DNA from: CAIPTY01 sp036732725
GTDB lineage: Bacteria > Desulfobacterota > Desulfuromonadia > Geobacterales > Pseudopelobacteraceae
Reading direction: 5' to 3'
DNA: 64,000 nucleotides
NCBI GenBank assembly: GCA_036732725.1
Contig: DAINBV010000004.1
Span: 1-64,000, forward strand
This document shows positions 26,313 through 35,002 of the stretch, in pieces. Below the pieces are notes generated by a model. It saw only the letters and a program-made list of their open reading frames with translations. It did not search any database and had not been told where the DNA came from. A program made the translations under genes and the position numbers. The stretch's first letter is position 1. The number at the start of each line of letters is the position of its first letter.

Positions 26313-28379
26313 ATGTCCAAACATAGCCAACAACCGCAATCAATCTTCGACAGCGGGCTCCTCAAAGGCGCACTGCTCGACTCCCTCAAAAAACTCGATC
26401 CCCGCACGCTTTGGCGCAATCCGGTCATGTTTTGTGTCGAAATCGCCAGCCTGATCACCCTGGTCACCTTCGGCATGTCGCTGACCGGCGCCAACACGGA
26501 GCCGGCCTGGTTTACCGGCGCCGTTTCAATCTGGCTCTGGCTGACGGTAATTTTCTCCACCTTTGCCGAGGCGCTGGCCGAAGGGCGCGGTAAGGCCCGT
26601 GCCGCCAGCTTGCGCAAAAGCCGGACCGATGTCACCGCCAAACTGCTTGCCAAAGCAGAGTTCAAAAGCGCCTTTACCACGGTCGGCGCCAGCCAGCTGC
26701 GCAAGGGAGATCTGATCCTGGTGGATGCCGGGGATATGATCGCCGGCGATGGTGACGTGGTAGCAGGCGCGGCACTGGTCAACGAATCGGCGGTGACCGG
26801 CGAATCAGCCCCGGTGATCCGCGAATCGGGTGGCGACCGTAGCGCCGTAACCGGCGGCACCACGGTGATTGCCAACAGCATCATCGTCCGCATCACCGCC
26901 AATCCGGGCGAAACCTTCCTCGACCGGATGATCGGTCTGATCGAGGGAGCCAAGCGGCGCAAGACCCCCAACGAGATCGCCCTGGAGGTGCTGCTGATCG
27001 CCCTGACTCTTGTGTTCCTGCTGGTCTGCGCCAACATCAGCCCGCTCTCGATCTACAGCGTCAAGGTGGCCGGACATGGTACGCCGGTATCGCTGACCAT
27101 CCTGGTGGCCCTGTTCGTCTGCCTGGCGCCAACCACCATTGCCGCGCTGCTCCCGGCCATCGGCATCGCCGGCATGGACCGCCTGTTCCAGAAGAACGTG
27201 ATCGCACTTTCCGGACGGGCCATCGAGGCGGCCGGTGATGTCAACGTGCTGCTCCTGGACAAGACCGGCACCATTACCCATGGCAATCGTGAGGCAGTCG
27301 CCTTCGTTCCGGTCGGCGGTCACAACGAACAGAAACTGGCCGAAGCGGCCCTGATGGCTTCGCTGGCTGACGAGACCCCGGAAGGGCGCAGTGTGGTGCT
27401 GCTGGCAAAGCAGAAATACGGGCTGAGCCGGGAAACACCCAAGGATGCCGAAGTGGTGGAGTTCAGCGCCGATACGCGCCTTTCCGGCATCAACCTGGAA
27501 GGGAAGCAGTACCGCAAGGGCGCTTCCGACTCAACAATTGCGTTTGTCAAGAAACTGGGCGGGAAGAGCATTCCGAGCGATCTGGAGGATGTGGTCGACA
27601 AGATCGCCCGTGGCGGCGCCACGCCGCTGGTGGTCTGCCAGGATAGTGAGATTCTGGGAGTGATCAATCTGAAGGATATCGTCAAGGCTGGTATCCAGGA
27701 GCGTTTTCTGCAACTGCGCAGCATGGGGATCAAAACCGTGATGATCACCGGCGACAACCCGCTGACAGCTGCCGCCATCGCCGCCGAAGCCCAGGTGGAC
27801 GACTTCCTGGCCCAGGCCAAACCGGAAGAGAAACTGCGCCTGATCCGCGAGTACCAGGAAGCTGGCTACATGGTTGCCATGACCGGCGACGGCACCAACG
27901 ATGCCCCGGCCCTGGCCCAGGCCGACGTGGCGGTGGCAATGAATACCGGCACCCAGCCGGCCCGTGAGGCGGCCAACATCATCGACCTGGACAGCAATCC
28001 GACCAAGTTGCTGGATATCGTCGAGGTGGGGAAACAGATCCTGATGACCCGCGGCAACCTGACCACCTTCAGCATTTCCAACGACATCGCCAAGTACTTT
28101 GCCATCATCCCGGCGGCCTTGCTCTCAATCTACCCGCAGCTGGGCGTATTGAACGTGATGCATCTGGCCAGCCCGTTCACCGCCATTCTGTCGGCGGTCA
28201 TCTTCAATGCCATCATCATTCCGATGCTGGTGCCGCTGGCCTTGAAAGGGACCAAGTTCCGGGCGATGCCGGCCGAGAAGCTGCTGATCCACAACCTGTT
28301 GATCTACGGCGTAGGCGGGATCATCGCGCCGTTTGCAGGGATCAAGCTGATCGATATGGTAATCGGGATGATGGTGTAA
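26313..28379 (+). CDS. kdpB: Potassium-transporting ATPase, subunit B
   Basis: A 688-aa P-type ATPase that drives K+ uptake. It shows the actuator TGES motif (AVTGESAPV), the phosphorylation site DKTGT in LLLDKTGTITHG, the nucleotide-domain KGAS, MITGDNPLTA, and the hinge TGDGTNDAPALAQADV. Membrane helices flank these in the usual order. ACGGAG precedes the ATG. Full length and intact. Confidence 0.98.
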   Translation: MSKHSQQPQSIFDSGLLKGALLDSLKKLDPRTLWRNPVMFCVEIASLITLVTFGMSLTGANTEPAWFTGAVSIWLWLTVIFSTFAEALAEGRGKARAASLRKSRTDVTAKLLAKAEFKSAFTTVGASQLRKGDLILVDAGDMIAGDGDVVAGAALVNESAVTGESAPVIRESGGDRSAVTGGTTVIANSIIVRITANPGETFLDRMIGLIEGAKRRKTPNEIALEVLLIALTLVFLLVCANISPLSIYSVKVAGHGTPVSLTILVALFVCLAPTTIAALLPAIGIAGMDRLFQKNVIALSGRAIEAAGDVNVLLLDKTGTITHGNREAVAFVPVGGHNEQKLAEAALMASLADETPEGRSVVLLAKQKYGLSRETPKDAEVVEFSADTRLSGINLEGKQYRKGASDSTIAFVKKLGGKSIPSDLEDVVDKIARGGATPLVVCQDSEILGVINLKDIVKAGIQERFLQLRSMGIKTVMITGDNPLTAAAIAAEAQVDDFLAQAKPEEKLRLIREYQEAGYMVAMTGDGTNDAPALAQADVAVAMNTGTQPAREAANIIDLDSNPTKLLDIVEVGKQILMTRGNLTTFSISNDIAKYFAIIPAALLSIYPQLGVLNVMHLASPFTAILSAVIFNAIIIPMLVPLALKGTKFRAMPAEKLLIHNLLIYGVGGIIAPFAGIKLIDMVIGMMV

Positions 28380-28393
28380 AAAGGAGAATAACC

Positions 28394-28960
28394 ATGAAAG
28401 AGATAAAACCGGCAATTCTGTTATTCATAATTTTCACGATCATCTGCGGCGGCATCTACCCGGCGCTGGTGACTGGCATGGCCCATGCCCTGTTCCCCAA
28501 ACAGTCCGCAGGAAGTTTCATCAGCGACAAGAGCGGCAAGCAGCTTGGTTCAACTCTGATCGGCCAGCCGTTCTCCGACCCGAAATACTTCTGGCCGCGC
28601 CCTTCTGCCACCAGTGATTTCGGTTTCAACCCCATGGCTTCCGGCGGTTCCAACGCCGGGCCGACCAACCCGGATTACCTGAAAACCGTGGGAGACCGGG
28701 TCAAAACGCTACGCGACAGCGGCGTAACCGGCAAGATTCCGGCCGAACTGGTGCAGGCTTCGGCCAGCGGACTCGATCCGCACGTTACGCCCGAGTCGGC
28801 CCTGTTGCAGGTCCCACGAATCGCCAAGGCGCGCGGCGTATCTGAAGAGTCACTGGCTAAGGCCGTTGCGCAGGCAACCGAAGGGCGTCAGCTCGGCTTT
28901 TTGGGCGAACCGAGGGTAAATGTGCTTGCATTGAACCTGAAGTTGGATGGATTGAAATAA
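28394..28960 (+). CDS. kdpC: Potassium-transporting ATPase, subunit C
   Basis: A 188-aa single-span subunit. One N-terminal membrane helix (about residues 7-29) precedes a periplasmic domain with FWPRPSATSDFGFNPMASGG, GLDPHVTPESA and the closing EGRQLGFLGEPRVNVLALN. It assembles the Kdp pump. AAGGAG precedes the ATG, 14 bases after kdpB. Its 3' end is echoed by two degenerate copies further on (29995 and 33513). Confidence 0.97.
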   Translation: MKEIKPAILLFIIFTIICGGIYPALVTGMAHALFPKQSAGSFISDKSGKQLGSTLIGQPFSDPKYFWPRPSATSDFGFNPMASGGSNAGPTNPDYLKTVGDRVKTLRDSGVTGKIPAELVQASASGLDPHVTPESALLQVPRIAKARGVSEESLAKAVAQATEGRQLGFLGEPRVNVLALNLKLDGLK

Positions 28961-29070
28961 TCGGCAGCACCGGACGTGAGGTCGTTATAAAATACTTTTC
29001 TTGCCTGAAGAACCGGCAGGTACGCAGCAACATCACGATGTGAATACTCAATTAGAAAAGAGGAGAAAAA

Positions 29071-29886
29071 ATGAAGCTCGGCAAAATCATGACAATGGCG
29101 GCAGCACTGGTGGCACTGGGAAGTAGCACAGCAATGGCAACCCCTTCAACACAAATCTGGATTCCTTCTACTGATGTCAAGGGGTTCAAAGATATTCACC
29201 TGGATATCGATAACTACACCCGTTTCTCCGGAAAAACCGCCAACGGCTGGAACCCCAACCTGTACAACATCGGCTTGAGCGCCGGCGTACTCCCTTCGGA
29301 AAACATCAAACTGGAAGTCGGTATTGATTTTCTGAAATCCGGTTACCAGAACGACGCAACCTACGGCTATGACCGTGCCCCGCTCTACTTTAACGCCAAA
29401 CTGGGGACACCGGAAGACGCCTTTGGCATCAAAGGATTGCCGGCTATCGCAGTCGGTGCCTACAATTTGGGCACCTACGAGAAACTGGAAAAAGGGTTGA
29501 CCACCCGCCAGAACATCACCTACGGCCTGGTTGCCAAGACCCTGCCGGTCATCGGCCGTTTGTCGGCTGGCGGCTACTACGGCTCGGAACGCGCCTTGGG
29601 TAAAGGGGCCAACAGCGGCATCATGGCATCCTGGGATCGCAGCATGCCCGAGATTTCCGACAAGCTCTGGCTGGCTGTCGATTACATGGGCGGCAACAAC
29701 GTCAATGGTGAAGTCAGCGTCGGCGGCTCGTGGGCTTTCAGTAAGAACGTTTCACTGATCGTGGGAGCCGTATTCTTCAACCCGTTCTACAAGACATCGG
29801 CATCTGACCCAAGTGACGGCACTGGCGGCAACATCAACCCCGGTGGCAAACCGGCACTGACCACTCAGCTCGATATCGCATTTTAA
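29071..29886 (+). CDS. Outer-membrane beta-barrel-like secreted protein
   Basis: A 271-aa protein with a signal peptide cut near ALGSSTAMA. The mature part consists of alternating short strands rich in Gly, Tyr and Asn, with many turns, and ends in Phe (LDIAF), as outer-membrane barrels do. It follows kdpC by 110 bases and has its own ribosome site (AGAGGAG). Its position in the Kdp locus suggests a role in envelope adaptation to low K+ or osmotic change, but this is inference. I do not recognise a named family. Confidence 0.7.
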   Translation: MKLGKIMTMAAALVALGSSTAMATPSTQIWIPSTDVKGFKDIHLDIDNYTRFSGKTANGWNPNLYNIGLSAGVLPSENIKLEVGIDFLKSGYQNDATYGYDRAPLYFNAKLGTPEDAFGIKGLPAIAVGAYNLGTYEKLEKGLTTRQNITYGLVAKTLPVIGRLSAGGYYGSERALGKGANSGIMASWDRSMPEISDKLWLAVDYMGGNNVNGEVSVGGSWAFSKNVSLIVGAVFFNPFYKTSASDPSDGTGGNINPGGKPALTTQLDIAF

Positions 29887-29994
29887 TTGTTCCACCTTTA
29901 ATCCGGGGGTGGCGGATAACCGCGCCCCCTTTTCCTGGGTACGTTGGTGCAAAAGAAGTTTGTGTCGGCATCCGGCAGAACAGAGAAATTTCTT

Positions 29995-30088
29995 CAAGAT
30001 AGTCAGTCAACACATCGAAGAGCGCCAGCTCGGTTTTCTCGGTGCTCCACGGGTGAATGTGCTTGTGCTGAACCTTGAATTGGACAAC
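29995..30088 (+). pseudogene. Degenerate copy of the kdpC 3' end (copy 2)
   Basis: In one frame this reads SQHIEERQLGFLGAPRVNVL and on to NLELD, matching the KdpC C-terminus (EGRQLGFLGEPRVNVL...NLKLD). It has many silent differences at the DNA level. It lacks the rest of kdpC and any start. It sits in the 302-base gap between the barrel protein and the DUF4143 ATPase, which otherwise contains nothing I can identify. Confidence 0.75.
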
Positions 30089-30188
30089 CGGGAAAAAGAT
30101 TGACCTTCGCGACCGTTGTTTTTGTTCTTGTCGTATTCACCTTTTTATACTAATTTAGGAGAATAAATTCACCTAAATGAGATAAACT

Positions 30189-31319
30189 ATGATAGAACGA
30201 ACCATCAAGCCGAGGCTTATACATTCCCTTTTTAAGGGAAAAGCGGCAATTATCTATGGTGCGCGGCAGGTAGGCAAAACCACGCTTATGAGGGAAATTG
30301 AGCGCTCATGCGGCGTCCCTTCACTCTACCTAAATTGTGACGAACCGGATGTGCGTCAGGCATTGACCGAAAAAACATCTACCCAGCTCAAATCGGTGAT
30401 TGGCAAGACCAAGCTGCTCTTGATCGATGAGGCGCAACGGGTTACCAACATTGGAATAACCCTCAAGCTGTTCGTGGATGCCATCCCCGAAACCCAGGTC
30501 ATTGCAACCGGTTCATCGTCGTTCGAGCTGTCCAACAAGATTGTGGAACCGCTTACCGGCCGCAAATTTGAATTTCACCTCCACCCCTTTTCACTTGAGG
30601 AGTTGGGGCAGATCCATACTCCGCTGGAGCTGGGGCGGCTTCTGGAGGCGCGCCTGATTTTCGGGATGTACCCGGATGTGGTCAACACCCCTGAGGCGGC
30701 AACGGAAACATTACGCGAACTAACGCGCAGCTATCTTTACAAGGATATACTTGCCCATAACCGGATCAGGCATTCGGATGTGCTGGAAAAACTCCTGCAA
30801 TCCCTGGCGCTCCAGGCAGGAAGCGAAGTATCCTATAGCGAACTGGCTCAGCAGGCCGGGGTTGACAAGGTTACGGTGGAGAGTTACATCCGTTTGCTGG
30901 AGCAGGCATTCGTCATCTTCCGGCTCCGTCCATACAGCACGAATCAGCGTAACGAACTGAAAAAAATGCGCAAAATATATTTTGTCGATACCGGTTTGCG
31001 CAACATGCTGATCAACAACCTGAACCCACCTGATCTGCGTACGGATATGGGTAACCTGTGGGAAAACTTCGTCATAGCGGAGCGTTTGAAGCACAACGAA
31101 AACCATGGGGCCTATCCGAATATATGGTTCTGGCGCAATCATCAACAGCAGGAGGTTGATTATCTGGAAGAGTCAGGTGGAGCATTGAAAGGATGGGAAA
31201 TCAAATGGGGCAAGGCACGGTTTCGCGTGCCATCCTCCTTTACGGCCGCCTATCCGGAATGCCCGGTTGAGCTGGTCAATAGAGACAATCTGCTCGATTT
31301 TACAGGGGCACGGGGGTAG
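30189..31319 (+). CDS. DUF4143-type AAA ATPase
   Basis: A 376-aa ATP-binding protein of the AAA_14/DUF4143 family. It has the Walker A motif GARQVGKTTL, Walker B in LLLIDEAQ, and the sensor-like ATGSSSFEL. The C-terminal DUF4143 half has a winged-helix part (YSELAQQAGVDKVTVESYI) and the closing nuclease-like fold with E-VDYLEE and GWEIKWGK. These proteins are common accessory or mobile genes of uncertain role. It lies in the patchwork between kdpC and kdpD. Confidence 0.88.
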   Translation: MIERTIKPRLIHSLFKGKAAIIYGARQVGKTTLMREIERSCGVPSLYLNCDEPDVRQALTEKTSTQLKSVIGKTKLLLIDEAQRVTNIGITLKLFVDAIPETQVIATGSSSFELSNKIVEPLTGRKFEFHLHPFSLEELGQIHTPLELGRLLEARLIFGMYPDVVNTPEAATETLRELTRSYLYKDILAHNRIRHSDVLEKLLQSLALQAGSEVSYSELAQQAGVDKVTVESYIRLLEQAFVIFRLRPYSTNQRNELKKMRKIYFVDTGLRNMLINNLNPPDLRTDMGNLWENFVIAERLKHNENHGAYPNIWFWRNHQQQEVDYLEESGGALKGWEIKWGKARFRVPSSFTAAYPECPVELVNRDNLLDFTGARG

Positions 31320-31336
31320 TTCTCGCCCCTGTTATT

Positions 31337-31417
31337 CCCTAACCCTGATAAACAGGATAAGTGCGTTAACGAAATTATTTTCTGCCTGAAAAGCGCAGAA
31401 ATTAATTTCTAACTTAC
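31337..31417 (+). repeat. Dispersed 81-bp repeat, copy 1
   Basis: An 81-base element identical at 76 positions to the reverse complement of 62517-62597, 31 kb away. It contains TGCGTTAACGAAATTA and a small hairpin TTTCTGC / GCAGAAA. Here it lies exactly between two convergent genes, so it may terminate transcription from both sides. Confidence 0.8.
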
Positions 31418-33333
31418 TAAGGTGAGAGCAGCCTAACCAGATTGAGTGTCACCTCTTTGGTGGCAGCACCACGTACAATCACAACCGGGACCTTGGTTGT
31501 TGCCACTTGCTTGGTCACGGATTCGAAGCTGCCAATATCGAGTACCGCCGGCAGGCCACCGATTTGCAGGATTCGGTCACCGGCTTTCACTCCGGCCAGA
31601 TCAGCCGATCCGCCGGAGAGTACGAACCTGACCACCCAGGGACGATCGGGATAGGCGGCGTTCTCCTTTTTCTCCAGTACCCAGCCGGAGAGGTCTTCCG
31701 GCAGGTCACGATTGCAGGGGGGGTCAAGCCAGAGCGTCCTGTTCCCAATGTCGAAGACAACGGCAGCGCAGCGGGCAAAGACCCCGTTTCCGATCTGTCC
31801 TGCGATGCGATTCGATGGAGAGTTAACCGAGTCGATGGCGACCAGCGGCTCCGAGATATGAATCGGGCCGAGCTCGAAGGTCGCCGGGCGCATGCGCTTC
31901 TCATCGGCCTGGTGATCACCGATCTCCGACTGTTGCCGCATCGTGTAGCTCGGTCGTGCTCCGGGAAACCCGTGGGCTCCAGCCCAGTCCCGGAAGAGAT
32001 CGAGCGCCTCGCTGTCGCCGGTATCAAGCACGAACCAGCCGGAGACACCATCAATCTTTGCCTCCACCACCAGTGACTGCCCCAACAGTTTGACCGGAAT
32101 CGGAGTAGCGCTGGCGGAATGCAGCGTCCCGGCCTCCCTGGCCAGCAGAAACTCCTGGCGGGCAAAGTCGATCCGAACCGCCGTACTGAGAAAGATCGGA
32201 TACCCGATCAGCGCCTCGGGGCGGCGCTCACCGAATACATCAAACGAGGGCATCGGAATGAGGGCTGCCGGAAGCTGTCCCACGGTCAGTCCCCCCAATT
32301 GCACCGCTTCGCCGATCGCGCCGTAGGAGAAAGGGATGCGCTGATCCGGCGCCAGGCTTTCCTTGGACGCTGCCGGACGAAACACGCTGGCCAGGGGACT
32401 CCCGGCGTCAACAGCGGTAACACCGGCCCCCGAGTCCACCAGCCCCCAGAAGGAGCGCCCGGCGACCTTGGCATGCAACAGGACTTCGTTCATGAAAAAC
32501 GATGACGGCACGCGAACCGGAGTCTCTGCCGGCCAGGAGAAGCTGAGCCGGGAATGGGGCGGCGCCAGGCACTCCTGCGAGGCACGCGACGGGCAGGCGA
32601 TTCCGGGAACAGTCGTGCCCAAGCTAAGCAGCGACTCGCTCCCCGAAGCCTCGCGCTGGCGAATGGTCAGCGGCCAGCGGACACCGTTTTGATCGACATC
32701 TGACCAGGTTTCAAAGTTGCGCAGACTGCGGTGGCCGTTGATATCCAGATGCGCCGCCGAGAGCAGCGCTGCGTCGCCAAGCGCGAAGGTCAGTTCCGGA
32801 TTGCCAATCCCGGGGAGCTGGTAGCGCAGGCTAAGCTGGGGACCGGCTGCGCCAATTGTACAGGTGGCTGAATCACGGTTTGGATCGAAGGATGCCAGAT
32901 AGTCGCGACCTTGCAGCCAGGCATGGAAGTCCAGGTCGAGCGCCTCGTCCTCCCTCAGGCGCAGCGGCACTCCCGCATAGCCAAGCGACCAGGGCCCCTC
33001 CCCATCGATGCCGTTGGCGGACAGCATGCCATCCACCACAACACTCTGGGAAAATTTGCCGTTACGGTCGAGCACCAGCTCCACGCTGCCCGATTTTCCC
33101 TGGCCGGCACTCTTCCCCGTGAACGACCGGGGGAGCGCACCTTTCACAGCTTCCTGCGATCCGAAGGAGCCGGCATGGCGGGCCAGTAACTGTTGCGTAT
33201 CCGGGATTGCCGGACAGGGGGCCGGGGTTGTTTCGCTAGCCAGTGGGGTTCCGTCTGCCGGGTGACTGGCAGGAGTCGAGGCGCAGGCCGCCAAGAGCAA
33301 AAGGGTGGGGAGCAACAGGGTGCGGTAGTCCAT
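31417..33333 (-). CDS. Lipoprotein with two retropepsin-like domains and a PDZ domain
   Basis: A 638-aa exported lipoprotein. The signal peptide ends in the lipobox LLAAC (Cys17). A beta-rich region of about 280 residues is followed by two aspartic-protease-like halves. The first has GLVDSGAG and the second FVLDTGDSEALD, which recall the DTG(A/S) active sites of retropepsins. A PDZ domain closes the protein (SGGSADLAGVKAGDRILQIGG). The first site has DSG rather than DTG; the two may form one bilobed enzyme. The substrate is unknown. Confidence 0.78.
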   Translation of the reverse strand: MDYRTLLLPTLLLLAACASTPASHPADGTPLASETTPAPCPAIPDTQQLLARHAGSFGSQEAVKGALPRSFTGKSAGQGKSGSVELVLDRNGKFSQSVVVDGMLSANGIDGEGPWSLGYAGVPLRLREDEALDLDFHAWLQGRDYLASFDPNRDSATCTIGAAGPQLSLRYQLPGIGNPELTFALGDAALLSAAHLDINGHRSLRNFETWSDVDQNGVRWPLTIRQREASGSESLLSLGTTVPGIACPSRASQECLAPPHSRLSFSWPAETPVRVPSSFFMNEVLLHAKVAGRSFWGLVDSGAGVTAVDAGSPLASVFRPAASKESLAPDQRIPFSYGAIGEAVQLGGLTVGQLPAALIPMPSFDVFGERRPEALIGYPIFLSTAVRIDFARQEFLLAREAGTLHSASATPIPVKLLGQSLVVEAKIDGVSGWFVLDTGDSEALDLFRDWAGAHGFPGARPSYTMRQQSEIGDHQADEKRMRPATFELGPIHISEPLVAIDSVNSPSNRIAGQIGNGVFARCAAVVFDIGNRTLWLDPPCNRDLPEDLSGWVLEKKENAAYPDRPWVVRFVLSGGSADLAGVKAGDRILQIGGLPAVLDIGSFESVTKQVATTKVPVVIVRGAATKEVTLNLVRLLSP

Positions 33334-33512
33334 GGGAGATTCCTTTCGTCCTGCTTTTCAGGGGCATTGGCGAGACAGCTGATATATGGAGGGAAGCAGA
33401 TTATTACGTACAGCACGGAATATGGTGGAAACTTTGTTGTGCGTCAATGAGAATCGACACACCTTGCAAGCCGGTTTTGTGTATGTTGGGAATCATTTGA
33501 GGAGCAGCAGTA

Positions 33513-33566
33513 CGGTTATATGGGGCGCTACGGATAAATCTGCTTGTGTTGAAGCTTGAATTGGAT
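33513..33566 (+). pseudogene. Degenerate copy of the kdpC 3' end (copy 3)
   Basis: Eighteen codons read RLYGALRINLLVLKLELD, matching GAPRVNVLVLNLELD of copy 2 and the end of KdpC. It is shorter and more decayed than copy 2. It lies in the 366-base gap before the small secreted protein. Confidence 0.6.
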
Positions 33567-33602
33567 AGAGTGTTCTTGCAAATCTTCAAATGTCAAACAT
33601 GA

Positions 33603-33667
33603 CCCGTGATTTACACGGGATAAATGTTCCATTCGGGAAGATCACCGGTTCACGCGCGTGAACCGGT
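33603..33667. other. Hairpin and 24-bp perfect palindrome
   Basis: CCCGTG (33603) pairs with CACGGG (33614) over a 5-base loop. Then 33644-33667 is a perfect 24-bp palindrome with half-site ACCGGTTCACGC. Both lie just upstream of the small secreted protein. They may be operator sites or a terminator without a T-run. Confidence 0.6.
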
Positions 33668-33699
33668 CAATGACGAGTTATACCGAAAAAGGAAAATGC

Positions 33700-34137
33700 A
33701 TGAAAAACCGAATATTGTTTGCATTGGTTGCAGCGATTTTCCTCGGCGGAGGGAGTGCTAATGCTGGCTTGGGCGATTGGTTTTATGGTGAGTCGTGGAA
33801 GTTCATGGAAGCTGTTGGAGGTGTCGCAGTAGGACAACCATCAAGAAACCCGCAGTGCGTGTACCTTCCTGTTCGATGCGACGTTTCAGGCCTGACAGAG
33901 ATAACGAAAAAGCCAACCACGATAAATTCGGCACTTTCCGTGAAAAGCATCAAGACGAAAATTGAAGAACAAAAAATCTATATTTCTGTAAAGACAGGAC
34001 TAGTTTCAAAGAATGAGACATGCATGTGCTCTGGCGTTGACCTCGGTGACATTTCTGCAGGTAACTACGAAGTCATATATTACGGTTCTGACCGAGAACA
34101 ACACTCACTGGGTTCTGTCATAGTACCGCCCAAATAA
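33700..34137 (+). CDS. Small secreted protein, unknown function
   Basis: A 145-aa protein with a signal peptide (MKNRILFALVAAIFLGGGSA, cut near ANA) and four Cys in the mature part: a first pair in NPQCVYLPVRCDV and a second pair in ETCMCSG. This suggests disulfides or metal binding in the periplasm. AAAGGA precedes the ATG at 33700; the longer reading to 33658 would cover a palindrome. No family recognised. Its A+T content is higher than that of the kdp genes on either side, which hints at transfer. Confidence 0.65.
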   Translation: MKNRILFALVAAIFLGGGSANAGLGDWFYGESWKFMEAVGGVAVGQPSRNPQCVYLPVRCDVSGLTEITKKPTTINSALSVKSIKTKIEEQKIYISVKTGLVSKNETCMCSGVDLGDISAGNYEVIYYGSDREQHSLGSVIVPPK

Positions 34138-34160
34138 GAGAAGGTATAATCGGGTAGCCA

Positions 34161-34216
34161 GGAGGGGCACCCCCAGACCCACACCACCCGGCATGCGGGT
34201 CCGCACCTGGCGGTTC
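34161..34216. other. GC-rich palindromic stretch, possible mobile-element scar
   Basis: It contains GGGGCACCCC and the palindromic ACCCGGCATGCGGGT followed by CCGCACCTGGCGGTTCG. Similar GC-rich stem sequences are found beside inserted elements such as group II introns, but no reverse transcriptase or transposase is present here. Origin is uncertain. Confidence 0.35.
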
Positions 34217-34265
34217 GATAGATGAATTTATCCTTCAGAATTCAAGTCTCATAATCACCTCAAAA

Positions 34266-34333
34266 ATTCGGGCGGTTTTTGACGGTGTATTGTTAAATTA
34301 CAGCTAGTTAGGCAATAAATTCTGCCGGCAGAA
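34266..34333 (+). repeat. Repeat-palindrome module, copy 1
   Basis: A 45-base unit (34266-34310) that matches 34430-34474 at 31 positions and ends in CAGCTAGTTA. Nine bases later is the perfect palindrome TTCTGCCGGCAGAA (34320-34333). No gene was found in this stretch. Confidence 0.5.
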
Positions 34334-34429
34334 GTGGAGAAGGCTAACCTCTTCTTATGACAGAGCAAATTGTCGGAAGCCAGGGCACACCAAAGTTGCC
34401 CCATGACATCCATAAACAGGTCGGGAAAT

Positions 34430-34502
34430 ATTTGGGCGATTTTTAGGCATGTTTCGTTATTAATCAGCTAGTTACATCAAAATTTCGGGCGCCCGAAATT
34501 TT
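34430..34502 (+). repeat. Repeat-palindrome module, copy 2
   Basis: The second 45-base unit (34430-34474), again ending CAGCTAGTTA. Four bases later is a perfect 24-bp palindrome at 34479-34502 (half-site AAAATTTCGGGC). Confidence 0.55.
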
Positions 34503-34512
34503 CGGTCTTCTA

Positions 34513-34680
34513 TTGGATGGAATTGAAAATGGAGAACCAACTCACCATTATCTATTTTCTGTAACAGCACCGGAAGGTAAATTATATTGGGAATTTATGG
34601 CGTGGTTGTATTTGGCCGGTATGGCAACATGCTCCTTGCTGGCGATTCTCTTCGTTGTTTCATCATCAGAAAACGACTGA
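34513..34680 (+). CDS. Possible small membrane protein (TTG start)
   Basis: A 55-codon frame that begins LDGIENGEP and carries one hydrophobic helix (WLYLAGMATCSLLAILFVV) before ending SSSEND. There is no clear ribosome site. It ends 10 bases before the antitoxin stop, on the opposite strand. The transmembrane pattern is the only evidence, so it may be chance. Confidence 0.25.
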   Translation: MDGIENGEPTHHYLFSVTAPEGKLYWEFMAWLYLAGMATCSLLAILFVVSSSEND

Positions 34681-34690
34681 AGAAGGAGCA

Positions 34691-35002
34691 CTAAGCCGCG
34701 AGCAGCTCTTTCAAAATATCCGGTTTTTTTATAGCAATCGTAATGAGTGACTTTGCTGCTCCCGATGGCACACGACGCCCCTGCTCCCACTCCTGGAGGG
34801 TACGGAGCGACACACCGAGCAACTTGGCAAACTCGCTCTGGGAAAGACCAATCCTGATACGGGACGCTGCCAAAGGGGATACTTCTATGGTAGACACTCG
34901 TCCGACCCTGCCAGCCTTGAGGTCCCGCACCGCCTGGAGCAGTTCTTCACCGATGTTGCGCTTTGCATCACGTTCGAGCAGTTCTTTTTCATTTAGTGAC
35001 AT
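34691..35002 (-). CDS. XRE-family antitoxin
   Basis: A 103-aa DNA-binding antitoxin. The C-terminal helix-turn-helix reads GLSQSEFAKLLGVSLRTLQEWEQG, followed by RVPSGAAKSLI, a pattern typical of HigA/NadS-type antitoxins. The N-terminal part is charged. The ATG at 35002 was chosen because of GAGGAG upstream. It overlaps the toxin gene by 14 bases and is downstream of it, which is the HigBA order. Confidence 0.85.
   Translation of the reverse strand: MSLNEKELLERDAKRNIGEELLQAVRDLKAGRVGRVSTIEVSPLAASRIRIGLSQSEFAKLLGVSLRTLQEWEQGRRVPSGAAKSLITIAIKKPDILKELLAA

Noticed and set aside
25008..26339. A 443-aa minus-strand reading frame opposite kdpA
   Set aside because: Low-complexity Gln/His/Asp/Gly composition, no ribosome site, and kdpA fully explains the region.
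34161..34216. A group II intron or insertion sequence
   Set aside because: Only a short GC-rich palindromic stretch is present; no reverse transcriptase, transposase or matched ends were found.
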